Origin: Ardenticatena sp.
GTDB taxonomy: Bacteria; Chloroflexota; Anaerolineae; Ardenticatenales; Ardenticatenaceae
Direction: 5' to 3'
Assembly: GCA_015487975.1 (NCBI GenBank)
Contig: WFOS01000079.1
Span: 1 to 37,007 of the forward strand
DNA: 37,007 nt
Positions 9,163-15,745 of this stretch are shown here, piece by piece. The notes beneath the pieces were generated by a model. It worked only from the letters and a program-made list of their open reading frames with translations. It did no database searches and was not told where the DNA came from. Every line of letters starts with the position of its first letter. Positions within the stretch are counted from its first letter, which is position 1. The translations under genes and the position numbers were made by a program.

Positions 9163-10026
9163 TTACTCAACGACGTTCCAGAACGTGGTAGAGCGGGTGA
9201 AGCGCAATTCCATCAGCGGGTGTGCCACCTGCAAAAGCGCCAATCGTTCCAGCAAACGTGGGGCGCGGCGTTCATCGCCCATCGCAACGACCACAGATGC
9301 ACTCAATACGGCCAACGCCTGTCCTAATGCAAGGGGCGTTACTGCAACATGCGGAGCTTGCACCAGTTTGTAGAGTCCGCGCAGCGGAGCCGAGCGTGGG
9401 TGCAAGGCAACGGGAGCTTGTGAGGGGTTGTGGAAAGGCGTGGCATGCGCTATCCACTGGTCTCCATCCGACAACAGTGCGACCAAGTCATCGTTCAGAA
9501 TCTCAGCCTTGCCATTTTCGTACGAAAGCCGCGAGACCGTTGTCTTGCCTGCGCCAGACGGGCCCAAGAAAAGATATGCCCGATCATGGCGCACCAAGCC
9601 GGCCCCGTGCAAGAGCAGACCACCGTGGTCGGCCAGCAGGATGGCGAACAACGCGCGAATGAGATACACGAGGTTGTAGCGTGGCACGTGCGCCGTCGCA
9701 TGCAAAAAGACATGCCGCCGTTGCCAGTCGCTTTCGACACGGTAGAGCGGATGGTCGAAGAAGAGCCCCCCCTGAGCATCGAACAGGAAACGGGGCGACT
9801 CAGGCCATTCGGGCAAAGGAGGCAACGAAGGGTCGAGCGTGATGAGCAAACGGGCTTGCGGGACGGCTTCACGGCGATAGGCGGCATAGCGTTCACCCAG
9901 CCAGCTGACAACGTTGCTTTGTGGCGAGGCAATTTCCAGGTGTGTGTTGGCAATCGAAATAGTGACGGCGTGTGGGGGCGAAGTGGGAAGCGGTGGCGCA
10001 TGAGTTCGAGACAGGTGCATGGTCAT
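9163..10026 (-). CDS. HprK-like P-loop kinase family protein
   Basis: The 287-residue protein resembles the HPr-kinase-related proteins with a serine-kinase P-loop: GPSGAGKT at 155-162, preceded by GGLLLHGAGLV, and followed by LNDDLVAL with Asp179/Asp180 as metal-ligand candidates. In this wider family some members act in ribosomal peptide or PQQ-type clusters; here there is no PqqD, radical SAM or asparagine synthase gene, so the partner is unknown. ATG 10026 overlaps the stop of the preceding gene (ATGA) and has GGAG 8 nt upstream; ATG 10020 is less well spaced. It lies between a membrane Fn3-like protein and an L,D-transpeptidase. Confidence 0.78.
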   Translation of the reverse strand: MTMHLSRTHAPPLPTSPPHAVTISIANTHLEIASPQSNVVSWLGERYAAYRREAVPQARLLITLDPSLPPLPEWPESPRFLFDAQGGLFFDHPLYRVESDWQRRHVFLHATAHVPRYNLVYLIRALFAILLADHGGLLLHGAGLVRHDRAYLFLGPSGAGKTTVSRLSYENGKAEILNDDLVALLSDGDQWIAHATPFHNPSQAPVALHPRSAPLRGLYKLVQAPHVAVTPLALGQALAVLSASVVVAMGDERRAPRLLERLALLQVAHPLMELRFTRSTTFWNVVE

Positions 10027-10499
10027 GCGTGCAACTCCGTTTCTGATTGACGTTCGCGAAACGTCGAAACGGCAATGCCAATGCTCAGCACAATCAAAAA
10101 ACCACCCAAAATCGGTTGGAGACGCGCCCACAAGGACTGTTCGACCGTTACAGGGATGACTTCCACAGGGGTACGTTGCCCACTTGTTTCTACTTCTTCC
10201 AGCTGATAGTAGTACGTCCGGCCGGGAATCAGCCCCGTATCGGTATAGACGTATTTGCCACCAGTATACCGCGCAGGCGAGGCGGGAATCAAGCGTTCAT
10301 TGATTTGCTCGAATGGACCATCTTCACTTGTTGCACGATACAGGTTATAGCCCGCTGTTTGTACTTCCGAGGCCGTTTCCCACCGCAGCACGACCTCGGT
10401 TGGGCCATTCTGCGATGAAAAAAGAAGGACGAGGCCAGCCAACGCCATCAAAAGAGCACCTACAAGTCCGGAAAGTCGCTGTGTTTGCTGTGCGTTCAT
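10023..10499 (-). CDS. bitopic membrane protein with one Fn3-like domain
   Basis: The 158-residue protein has a hydrophobic helix near 9-29, an extracytoplasmic fibronectin-type-III-like domain of about 80 residues (VLRWETASE... NLYRATSEDGPF ... TYYYQLEEV), and a second hydrophobic helix near 126-145. The conserved W and the Y-Y pairs typical of Fn3 strands are visible. ATG 10499 follows CAGGAG; the frame is open upstream to 10559 without support. It overlaps the HprK-like gene by 4 nt. Function unknown; a cell-surface or scaffold role is only inferred. Confidence 0.75.
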   Translation of the reverse strand: MNAQQTQRLSGLVGALLMALAGLVLLFSSQNGPTEVVLRWETASEVQTAGYNLYRATSEDGPFEQINERLIPASPARYTGGKYVYTDTGLIPGRTYYYQLEEVETSGQRTPVEVIPVTVEQSLWARLQPILGGFLIVLSIGIAVSTFRERQSETELHA

Positions 10500-10603
10500 A
10501 GGCTCCTGACGGGGGTTTGTTGACACAGTGAGCATAGTCAGAAGGGGGGGAAGCGTCAATTTTCTTCATCGCTGTTCAGCCCGCATACGGTCTAGCAACC
10601 AAA

Positions 10604-10636
10604 GAGGGGCGACACACACGCTGTGTCTCGCCCCTC
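10604..10636 (-). terminator. hairpin after the cysteine synthase gene
   Basis: GAGGGGCG (10604-10611) pairs with CGCCCCTC (10629-10636), extended by ACACA/TGTGT across a small bulge. It lies 35 nt beyond the stop of the CysM-like gene and leads into a short T-run on the minus strand, so it probably ends the sulfur operon and separates it from the Fn3 gene. Confidence 0.7.
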
Positions 10637-10671
10637 GCTGTCGCATTTCAAGCCAAGGCAGCACTGCCAGT

Positions 10672-11658
10672 CTAGCGCAGCAGGCTCAGATACTTGGCAC
10701 CACCATCCGGCAACACCGTCACGACAACGCCTTCGTCCAATGTGCGAGCCACTTGCAACGCCGCATAGATCGCTGCTCCCGCACTAAATCCAACGAACCA
10801 GCCCTCTTCACGCGCCAGACGGATAGTCGTCTCGTAGGCATCCGCCGGTGAGACGTAGCGCGTTTCATCAACCACGCTGGGGTCATAAATGCCTGGCACG
10901 ATGGCTGTTTCGAGGTGCTTCAATCCTTCGATGACGGCCAGTTCGTCTTCCGGCTCGACCGCCACCACACGCACATTCGGGTTCACACGGCGCAAAAATC
11001 GTGCCGTTCCCACGAGCGTTCCACTGGTGCCAACGCCTGCCACAAAGTGCGTAATGCGCCCACCGGTCTGTGCCCAGATTTCAGGACCTGTGTGGCAAAA
11101 GTGCGCCCGCCAGTTGGCCGGATTGTTGTACTGGTCGGCGTAGTAGTAGCGGTTTGGGTCTTGGGCGACAATCTCGCGCACCAGGCGAATCGCACCATCC
11201 GACCCTTCGAGTGGGTCGCTGAAAATCAGCTCGGCGCCATAGGCTCGCAAAATGCGTTTGCGTTCCTCACTCACATTTTCGGGCATCACCAGCGTGACAC
11301 GATACCCTTTGACCGCCCCAATCCATGCGTAGGCAATCCCCGTATTGCCGCTGGTGCTGTCGATGAGCATTTTGTCGGGTGTCAGATCGCCACTCCGCTC
11401 GGCGCTTTCGATGATATGCAGCGCAGCACGGTCTTTGACCGACCCACCCGGGTTGAACCATTCGGCTTTGGCGTATACTTCAACCGTGGGCGGCAAATCG
11501 GCAGCCAGGTGGTGCAACCGCAACAACGGCGTTTCGCCAACATGATCGAGGATGCTCACCGGCTGTTGCAGGTGCGCCCCACGCTGCCCCACGTCTCGAA
11601 ACGCGGTGCAGCTATCCTCGAACAAGATGGCTTCCGACATTGGTTGCCGCGCGACCAT
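10672..11658 (-). CDS. cysM: cysteine synthase, CysM/CysK family
   Basis: This PLP-dependent beta-replacement enzyme makes cysteine from an activated serine. The 328-residue protein has the PLP lysine motif NPGGSVKDR, the phosphate-binding STSGNTG and the downstream GVGTSGTL loop, all canonical. Its partners in the same transcript are a CysO-like carrier and a MoeB-like activator, which is the arrangement of the Mycobacterium CysM route, where the sulfur comes from a protein thiocarboxylate and the acceptor is O-phosphoserine; I infer but cannot prove that substrate here. Its ATG overlaps the upstream stop by 1 nt (TGATG); ATG 11640 is an alternative start. A terminator follows. Confidence 0.92.
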   Translation of the reverse strand: MVARQPMSEAILFEDSCTAFRDVGQRGAHLQQPVSILDHVGETPLLRLHHLAADLPPTVEVYAKAEWFNPGGSVKDRAALHIIESAERSGDLTPDKMLIDSTSGNTGIAYAWIGAVKGYRVTLVMPENVSEERKRILRAYGAELIFSDPLEGSDGAIRLVREIVAQDPNRYYYADQYNNPANWRAHFCHTGPEIWAQTGGRITHFVAGVGTSGTLVGTARFLRRVNPNVRVVAVEPEDELAVIEGLKHLETAIVPGIYDPSVVDETRYVSPADAYETTIRLAREEGWFVGFSAGAAIYAALQVARTLDEGVVVTVLPDGGAKYLSLLR

Positions 11659-12878
11659 CAGTGCACCTCAGCAGGTTCCGCGATTTTCTCTTCTTCCTCG
11701 TGGCGAGGGAAGGGGACGCCACAAAATTCTTCGTAGTCAATCAATTCGGTAATGGTGGGCGATTCACCACACACTGGGCACTTGGAATTCTTGCGCAGGC
11801 GTACCTGGTGGAACTGACCGGCTAGGGCATCGTACAGCAACAAGCGCCCAATGAGTGGCTCGCCGATACCCAGAATGAGTTTGATGGTCTCCATGGCTTG
11901 CAGGCTGCCGATAATGCCGGGCAGAACACCCAACACCCCACCTTCGGCGCACGATGGCACTTCACCTGGTGGTGGCGGGGTTGGGAACAGACAGCGGTAG
12001 CACGGCCCTTCGTCGGCCTTGAACACTGTGACCTGGCCTTCGAACTGGAAGATGGAACCATCCACCAGTGGCTTGCCCGCCATCACACAGGCATCGTTTA
12101 CCAGGTAGCGTGTCGGGAAGTTGTCCGAGCCATTGACCACAATATCGTAGTCCTCGATGATGTCCATGATATTGTCGCTGGTCAACGGCTCGCGATAGGG
12201 AATCACCTTGACATCCGGGTTGATGGACGCAATTGTCTCCGCCGCCGATTCCACCTTGGGGCGGCCAATATCATCCACACCATGCAAAATCTGGCGTTGC
12301 AGGTTGCTCAAATCCACCACATCGAAATCGACAATACCCAGCGTTCCCACACCGGCCGCTGCCAGGTAAAGCGCTGCTGGCGATCCCAACCCGCCGGCGC
12401 CAACGAGTAGCACTTTGGCGTCGAGCAGCTTCCACTGTCCTTCTTCGCCCACTTCCGGGATGAGGATATGCCGCGAATAGCGGATGCGCTGCTCCGACGA
12501 GAAGATGCGAGGCACCTCGAAGCGCAGCCCCTGGCTCTTCCACGCACCAAAACCACCGGCCAGCGAAAAGACATTTTGATAGCCCATCTCTTTGAGCGTT
12601 TTGGCGGCGAACGCCGAACGTACCCCCCCTGCGCAGTAGAGCACAATGGGTGCTTCGCGGTCAGGTTCGACTTCCTCGATACGCCATTCGAGATGTCCAC
12701 GCGGTATGAATGTCGCGCCAGGGATGTACCCTTGCTCGAATTCGTCAAGTTCGCGCACGTCTATCAGGCGAATGGGCTCGCCACGTTCCAGCCATTCGCG
12801 CAACGTCGAAACATTGATTTCTTTGATCTCTTGTTTGACGCGTTGCAAAAATTGCTCGCGGGTCAGTCGGTCGCTCAC
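11658..12878 (-). CDS. moeB: rhodanese-MoeB/ThiF fusion (sulfur carrier adenylyltransferase)
   Basis: The 406-residue protein adenylates the C-terminus of a ubiquitin-like sulfur carrier and can feed it sulfur. Residues about 20-120 are a rhodanese domain with active-site Cys82 (LYCAGGVRS). Residues about 125-400 are a ThiF/MoeB domain with the nucleotide loop GAGGLGS (160-166), the ILHG...DIGRPK segment, and two CxxC pairs (CYRC, CPVC) for zinc. In MoeZ and MOCS3 the rhodanese domain is at the C-terminus, whereas here it is N-terminal. GTG 12878 is chosen because AGGAGGG lies 6 nt upstream. It sits directly between the carrier and cysM. Confidence 0.93.
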   Translation of the reverse strand: MSDRLTREQFLQRVKQEIKEINVSTLREWLERGEPIRLIDVRELDEFEQGYIPGATFIPRGHLEWRIEEVEPDREAPIVLYCAGGVRSAFAAKTLKEMGYQNVFSLAGGFGAWKSQGLRFEVPRIFSSEQRIRYSRHILIPEVGEEGQWKLLDAKVLLVGAGGLGSPAALYLAAAGVGTLGIVDFDVVDLSNLQRQILHGVDDIGRPKVESAAETIASINPDVKVIPYREPLTSDNIMDIIEDYDIVVNGSDNFPTRYLVNDACVMAGKPLVDGSIFQFEGQVTVFKADEGPCYRCLFPTPPPPGEVPSCAEGGVLGVLPGIIGSLQAMETIKLILGIGEPLIGRLLLYDALAGQFHQVRLRKNSKCPVCGESPTITELIDYEEFCGVPFPRHEEEEKIAEPAEVH

Positions 12879-12952
12879 GATACCCTCCTGTCAATCGAAA
12901 ATAGGTCAACACCACGCGAGCGGACACCATTGGCCGCTATTTCCCCAATTGA

Positions 12953-13231
12953 TTATTGCCCGCCGGCCATTGCCGGAATGATGCTCACCTCGTCATTTTC
13001 GCCCAGGGGGGTATCTTCCCCCTGCAACGCACGAATTTCTTCGCCATTGACGAACACATTGATGAAGCGCTTGATTTCGCCACGGTCTTCATCCACAAGG
13101 CGGGCTTTTACCCCTGGGTACTGCGCTTCCAGGGCTTCCACCAGGTCGCGGATGGTGCTGGCCTGCACTTCCACACGTGCCTGCCCACCAGTTAGACGAC
13201 GCAACGGGGTTGGAACATACACGATAGCCAT
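12953..13231 (-). CDS. cysO: CysO/ThiS/MoaD-like ubiquitin-fold sulfur carrier with GGQ tail
   Basis: The 92-residue beta-grasp protein closely follows the layout of mycobacterial CysO: a VPTPLRRLTGGQ start, a central FINVFVNGEEIR and a C-terminal VSIIPAMAGG. The product should be adenylated and thiocarboxylated at the terminal glycine, then used by the downstream CysM-like enzyme. Here one extra residue, Gln92, follows Gly-Gly and would have to be removed first. ATG 13231 follows AAAGGAGG; upstream in-frame codons are read-through. It is flanked by a sulfurtransferase and the MoeB fusion in one transcript. Whether it also serves molybdopterin or thiamine synthesis cannot be excluded. Confidence 0.9.
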   Translation of the reverse strand: MAIVYVPTPLRRLTGGQARVEVQASTIRDLVEALEAQYPGVKARLVDEDRGEIKRFINVFVNGEEIRALQGEDTPLGENDEVSIIPAMAGGQ

Positions 13232-13308
13232 CGAACCATATCCTCCTTTTGCATTGTTTTTTTGGTGAAGGGGCGGCGCATGCCGCCCCCAAGCCAACGT
13301 ATCAGAAA

Positions 13309-14181
13309 TTATGGTTTTTCAATGGGAGCACGTACCAGGTTGCCCCATTCGGTCCACGAACCGTCATAGTTGCGCACGTTTTGGAAACCAAGCAGGTATT
13401 TCAACACGAACCAGGTATGACTACTACGCTCACCAATGCGGCAATAGGCAATGGTTTCTTTGGTGGGATCGAGCCCCTGTTCTTCGATGTAAATCTGGCG
13501 CAGTTCTTCGGCACTCTTGAACGTACCATCCGGGTTGACCGCACGCGACCACGGGATGTTCTTTGCCTTGGGGATGTGCCCACCACGCAGTGCTCCTTCT
13601 TGCGGATAATCGGGCATGTGCAATTTTTCGCCGGTGTATTCCTGCGGTGAGCGCACATCCACGAGCTGTGCATCCTCTCGCTCGATGAACTGCTGCACAT
13701 ATTGTCGGAAGACACGCCATGGTTCATCGTTCCGCTGTGGCACTTTGTAATCCGTCGGCGGATAGGATGGCACTTCGCGCGTCAATGGGCGCCCTTCGTC
13801 AATCCACTTCTGGCGTCCACCATCCATGATTTTGGCGTTCGTATGTCCAAACAACTGGAACACCCAGAACGCGTAGCATGCCCACCAGTTGTTTTTGTCG
13901 CCGTAGAAGACGACCAGCGTATCATTGCTGATCCCTTTTTCACGCATCAGTTGGGCAAATTGCTCTTCGGTCAGATAATCGCGGATGACGGGGTGCTGCA
14001 AATCGGTGTGCCAATCGATTTTGACGGCGCCAGGAATATGCCCCAAGTCGTACAGCAATACATCTTCATCACTTTCGACAATGCGCACATTGGGATCATC
14101 CAGGTGCTGCGCAACCCACTCGGTCGAAACCAATACATCCGGCACAGCGTAGCCGCGTTCTTCAATCGTCTTTTCAGCCAT
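13309..14181 (-). CDS. tandem-rhodanese sulfurtransferase
   Basis: The 290-residue protein has two rhodanese domains, about 10-140 and 160-285, as in thiosulfate or 3-mercaptopyruvate sulfurtransferases. The active-site loop CRIGERS begins at Cys247 in the second domain; the CRxGxRS loop resembles thiosulfate sulfurtransferases more than the CGSGVT loop of mercaptopyruvate enzymes. It would move sulfane sulfur to an acceptor, plausibly the MoeB fusion or its carrier. ATG 14181 follows AGGAGG; the frame is open far upstream, but into the structured leader. It is the first gene of the operon after that leader. Confidence 0.9.
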   Translation of the reverse strand: MAEKTIEERGYAVPDVLVSTEWVAQHLDDPNVRIVESDEDVLLYDLGHIPGAVKIDWHTDLQHPVIRDYLTEEQFAQLMREKGISNDTLVVFYGDKNNWWACYAFWVFQLFGHTNAKIMDGGRQKWIDEGRPLTREVPSYPPTDYKVPQRNDEPWRVFRQYVQQFIEREDAQLVDVRSPQEYTGEKLHMPDYPQEGALRGGHIPKAKNIPWSRAVNPDGTFKSAEELRQIYIEEQGLDPTKETIAYCRIGERSSHTWFVLKYLLGFQNVRNYDGSWTEWGNLVRAPIEKP

Positions 14182-14333
14182 ACCGACTTCCTCCTGTCTG
14201 TGATTGGTTGATGCTCTCGCACACGATACAGCCGCACGTCTTTGGGCTGTCCTCACGACGCAATCCACCTCTCTCGAAAATAGGAGCTTCATTGCACCGT
14301 GAGGACAACACAACGACGTATGAGTGGACATGC

Positions 14334-14452
14334 AAAAAGGCCGACGGTGGCTTGGGCAATACACCCCACTCTCCGAAGAGAGTGCGCTCCAACAGTCAGC
14401 CACTCCTCACATGAGAAGTGTCGAACTGCGGGAGCGTTAGCCGCCGTCGGCC
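14334..14452 (-). terminator. terminator-like pairing inside the leader
   Basis: On the minus strand, GGCCGACGGCGGC (14452-14440) pairs with GCCACCGTCGGCC (14351-14339) except for one A-C, and TTTTT follows at once (14338-14334). About 88 nt with two own hairpins lie between the arms. The T-run exists only in the direction of the genes. It may also end transcripts arriving from sufT. Confidence 0.55.
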
Positions 14453-14471
14453 TCGGAAGGCGAACCGGCGT

Positions 14472-14513
14472 TTACCAGGCGGTGGCTAACGCCCCCGCCT
14501 GATACAGATGCAT
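14472..14513 (-). CDS. possible leader peptide of 13 codons
   Basis: ATG at 14513 opens MHLYQAGALATAW and a TAA at 14474-14472. The codons run through the first arm of the alternative pairings, where a translating ribosome would block the antiterminator. There is no clear Shine-Dalgarno (ACCAAAG precedes), no run of cysteine or other regulatory codons, and a 13-codon frame can arise by chance, so this is weak. Confidence 0.2.
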   Translation of the reverse strand: MHLYQAGALATAW

Positions 14514-14558
14514 CTTTGGTTGGTGTGGAAGGCTCTCTTTTGGCTCATCATAGTTCAA

Positions 14559-14587
14559 AGTATGACCAAAACAAGCATCTTTGTCAA
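14559..14587 (-). promoter_or_regulatory. promoter of the sulfurtransferase-cysO-moeB-cysM operon
   Basis: On the minus strand, TTGACA (14582-14587), a 17-bp spacer and CATACT (14559-14564) match sigma-70 elements well (6/6 and 4/6). It begins 5 nt after the sufT stop codon, so the cysteine operon is separable from the SUF genes. Confidence 0.7.
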
Positions 14588-14591
14588 CTTT

Positions 14592-14960
14592 TCACCATTC
14601 CATGCCAGGGCCAAATCCCAGCAAACCGGGGTCTTCCATCATGCTGGGGTCCCACGGCTCAGGCAACACTTCGACATGCACCTCGCGATCGGGCACCACC
14701 TGGGCAATTTTTTCTTTGGCTTGTTGCACCAACCAGGGCGCATAGGGGCAGAATGGTGTCGTCAGCAGCATGTGCATCTCGACGCGATTGTCTTCCACCA
14801 AGATGTGCTTGATCAACCCCAGGGTTACCAGGTCGAGCCCGATTTCGGGATCGACTACCTGACGCAAGTTTTCACGAATAGCCTCAGCCAGTTGCTCAGG
14901 CGTCACATTCGACGATTCCTGCGTTGGCTGGGTTCGTTCGTTGCGAGTTTCTTCACTCAT
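14592..14960 (-). CDS. sufT: SUF-associated DUF59/MIP18 family protein
   Basis: The 122-residue protein has the DUF59 pattern: VVDPEIGLDLVTLGLI near 35-50 and TTPFCPYAPW near 67-76 with its single conserved Cys. Family members help insert iron-sulfur clusters into target proteins; the last place in a SUF operon fits SufT. The N-terminal 18 residues are polar and low in complexity. ATG 14960 has AAGGAG 8 nt upstream. It follows the Rieske gene by 26 nt. PaaD-type roles are unlikely in this context. Confidence 0.88.
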   Translation of the reverse strand: MSEETRNERTQPTQESSNVTPEQLAEAIRENLRQVVDPEIGLDLVTLGLIKHILVEDNRVEMHMLLTTPFCPYAPWLVQQAKEKIAQVVPDREVHVEVLPEPWDPSMMEDPGLLGFGPGMEW

Positions 14961-14986
14961 TGGGTCGCTCCTTCTTCATCCCTTGC

Positions 14987-15298
14987 TTACGGCACTTTCA
15001 CTTGTACTTCATCGCCCACCACACGTACTTCATACGTGTTGACAGGCATCACGGCTGGGAATTTGATTGCTTGTCCACTGCGCACATCGAATTGTGCGCC
15101 ATGGCGAGGACATTCAACGGCACACCCGTGCAATTTTCCCTCGCCAAGCGGTCCACCATCGTGTGTGCACATGTCGTCGATAGCGAAAAACCCATCTTCG
15201 CAATGGGCAATCGCCAAGCGCTTCGTACCCACATGGACAACTTTGGCATGCCCCAGTGGAATATCGTCCACGTTGGCAACGGTCACGAATTCGCTCAT
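14987..15298 (-). CDS. Rieske [2Fe-2S] ferredoxin-like protein
   Basis: The 103-residue protein has one complete Rieske centre: CTHDGGPL and CPRHGAQF supply two Cys and two His ligands. Small soluble Rieske proteins of this size usually act as electron carriers, for example with oxygenases; in a SUF operon it may supply electrons for cluster assembly, which is inference. ATG 15298 has GGAG 9 nt upstream; in-frame ATGs at 15340 and 15331 would overlap the end of sufU by 14 to 23 nt and are less likely. Confidence 0.9.
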   Translation of the reverse strand: MSEFVTVANVDDIPLGHAKVVHVGTKRLAIAHCEDGFFAIDDMCTHDGGPLGEGKLHGCAVECPRHGAQFDVRSGQAIKFPAVMPVNTYEVRVVGDEVQVKVP

Positions 15299-15317
15299 CG
15301 TTGACTGCTCCGTTTGG

Positions 15318-15719
15318 TTAGTTCCATTCATCTTCTTCATCCGGCCACGATGTCAGGCCATAGAGCCCGGCTTTGAGCACTTTCAGGCTCAGCAAAGCGC
15401 ACTTGATACGCGCCGGTGTGAGAGTTTCCATCCCCAACTGCTCCAACAATTCCTCCTTGCTCAGATGGCGCACCTCTTCGACTGACTTGCCTTTGACCAT
15501 CTCCGACAAAATAGACGCCGACGCTTGGCTGATGGTACACCCTTCGCCATGCCATTTGATGTCGGCGATATGGTCATTTTCCAGCTTGATATCCATGTGG
15601 ATGCGGTCACCACATACGGGGTTATGTTCCTCGTGTGAGATATCAGCGTCTGGTAATTCCCCCTTGTTGCGAGGATGCCGATAATGGTCGAGAATGAATT
15701 CGCGGTAGAAGTCGAGCAT
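15318..15719 (-). CDS. sufU: SufU-type iron-sulfur assembly protein
   Basis: The 133-residue protein has the NPVCGD motif, GEGCTISQASAS and a C-terminal RIKCALL, giving the three Cys and one Asp that bind zinc in SufU. SufU takes persulfide sulfur from SufS. The spacer between the second and third Cys regions is long, as in SufU rather than IscU. It lies 26 nt after sufS. A second, diverged copy lies upstream of sufS in the same operon. Confidence 0.94.
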   Translation of the reverse strand: MLDFYREFILDHYRHPRNKGELPDADISHEEHNPVCGDRIHMDIKLENDHIADIKWHGEGCTISQASASILSEMVKGKSVEEVRHLSKEELLEQLGMETLTPARIKCALLSLKVLKAGLYGLTSWPDEEDEWN

Positions 15720-15745
15720 CGTTGTTCACTCCTCTGCCACTCTTC

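Larger units (their letters stand above)
14182..14552 (-). ncRNA. candidate structured 5-prime leader of the sulfur-carrier/CysM operon
   Basis: From the predicted start near 14552 to ATG 14181 there are about 370 nt with five inverted-repeat elements. (1) CAGGCGG/CCGCCTG, 14476-14501, folds locally. (2) 14481-14498 can instead pair with 14428-14445 over 18 positions with one mismatch. (3) 14440-14452 can pair with 14339-14351 (12 of 13), followed by five U. (4) A UUCG hairpin, CACTCTC/GAGAGTG, lies in 14367-14384, and another stem, CACT.CTCA/TGAG.AGTG, at 14401-14420. (5) TGTCCTCACG/CGTGAGGACA, 14248-14307, lies near the gene. Pairings 2 and 3 share 14440-14445, so they exclude one another like an antiterminator and terminator. 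No known riboswitch consensus was recognised. Confidence 0.5.

Noticed and set aside
14260..14280. GAGAGGTGG on the minus strand, resembling the S-box (SAM-I) core
   Set aside because: The other S-box elements (GGGACTGGCCC-like and the GAAACCCGGCAACC-like segments) are missing, so the match is chance.
14428..14498. GCGTTAG/CTAACGC arms similar to integron attC sites
   Set aside because: The order of arms is the wrong way round for attC, and there is no integrase or cassette array.
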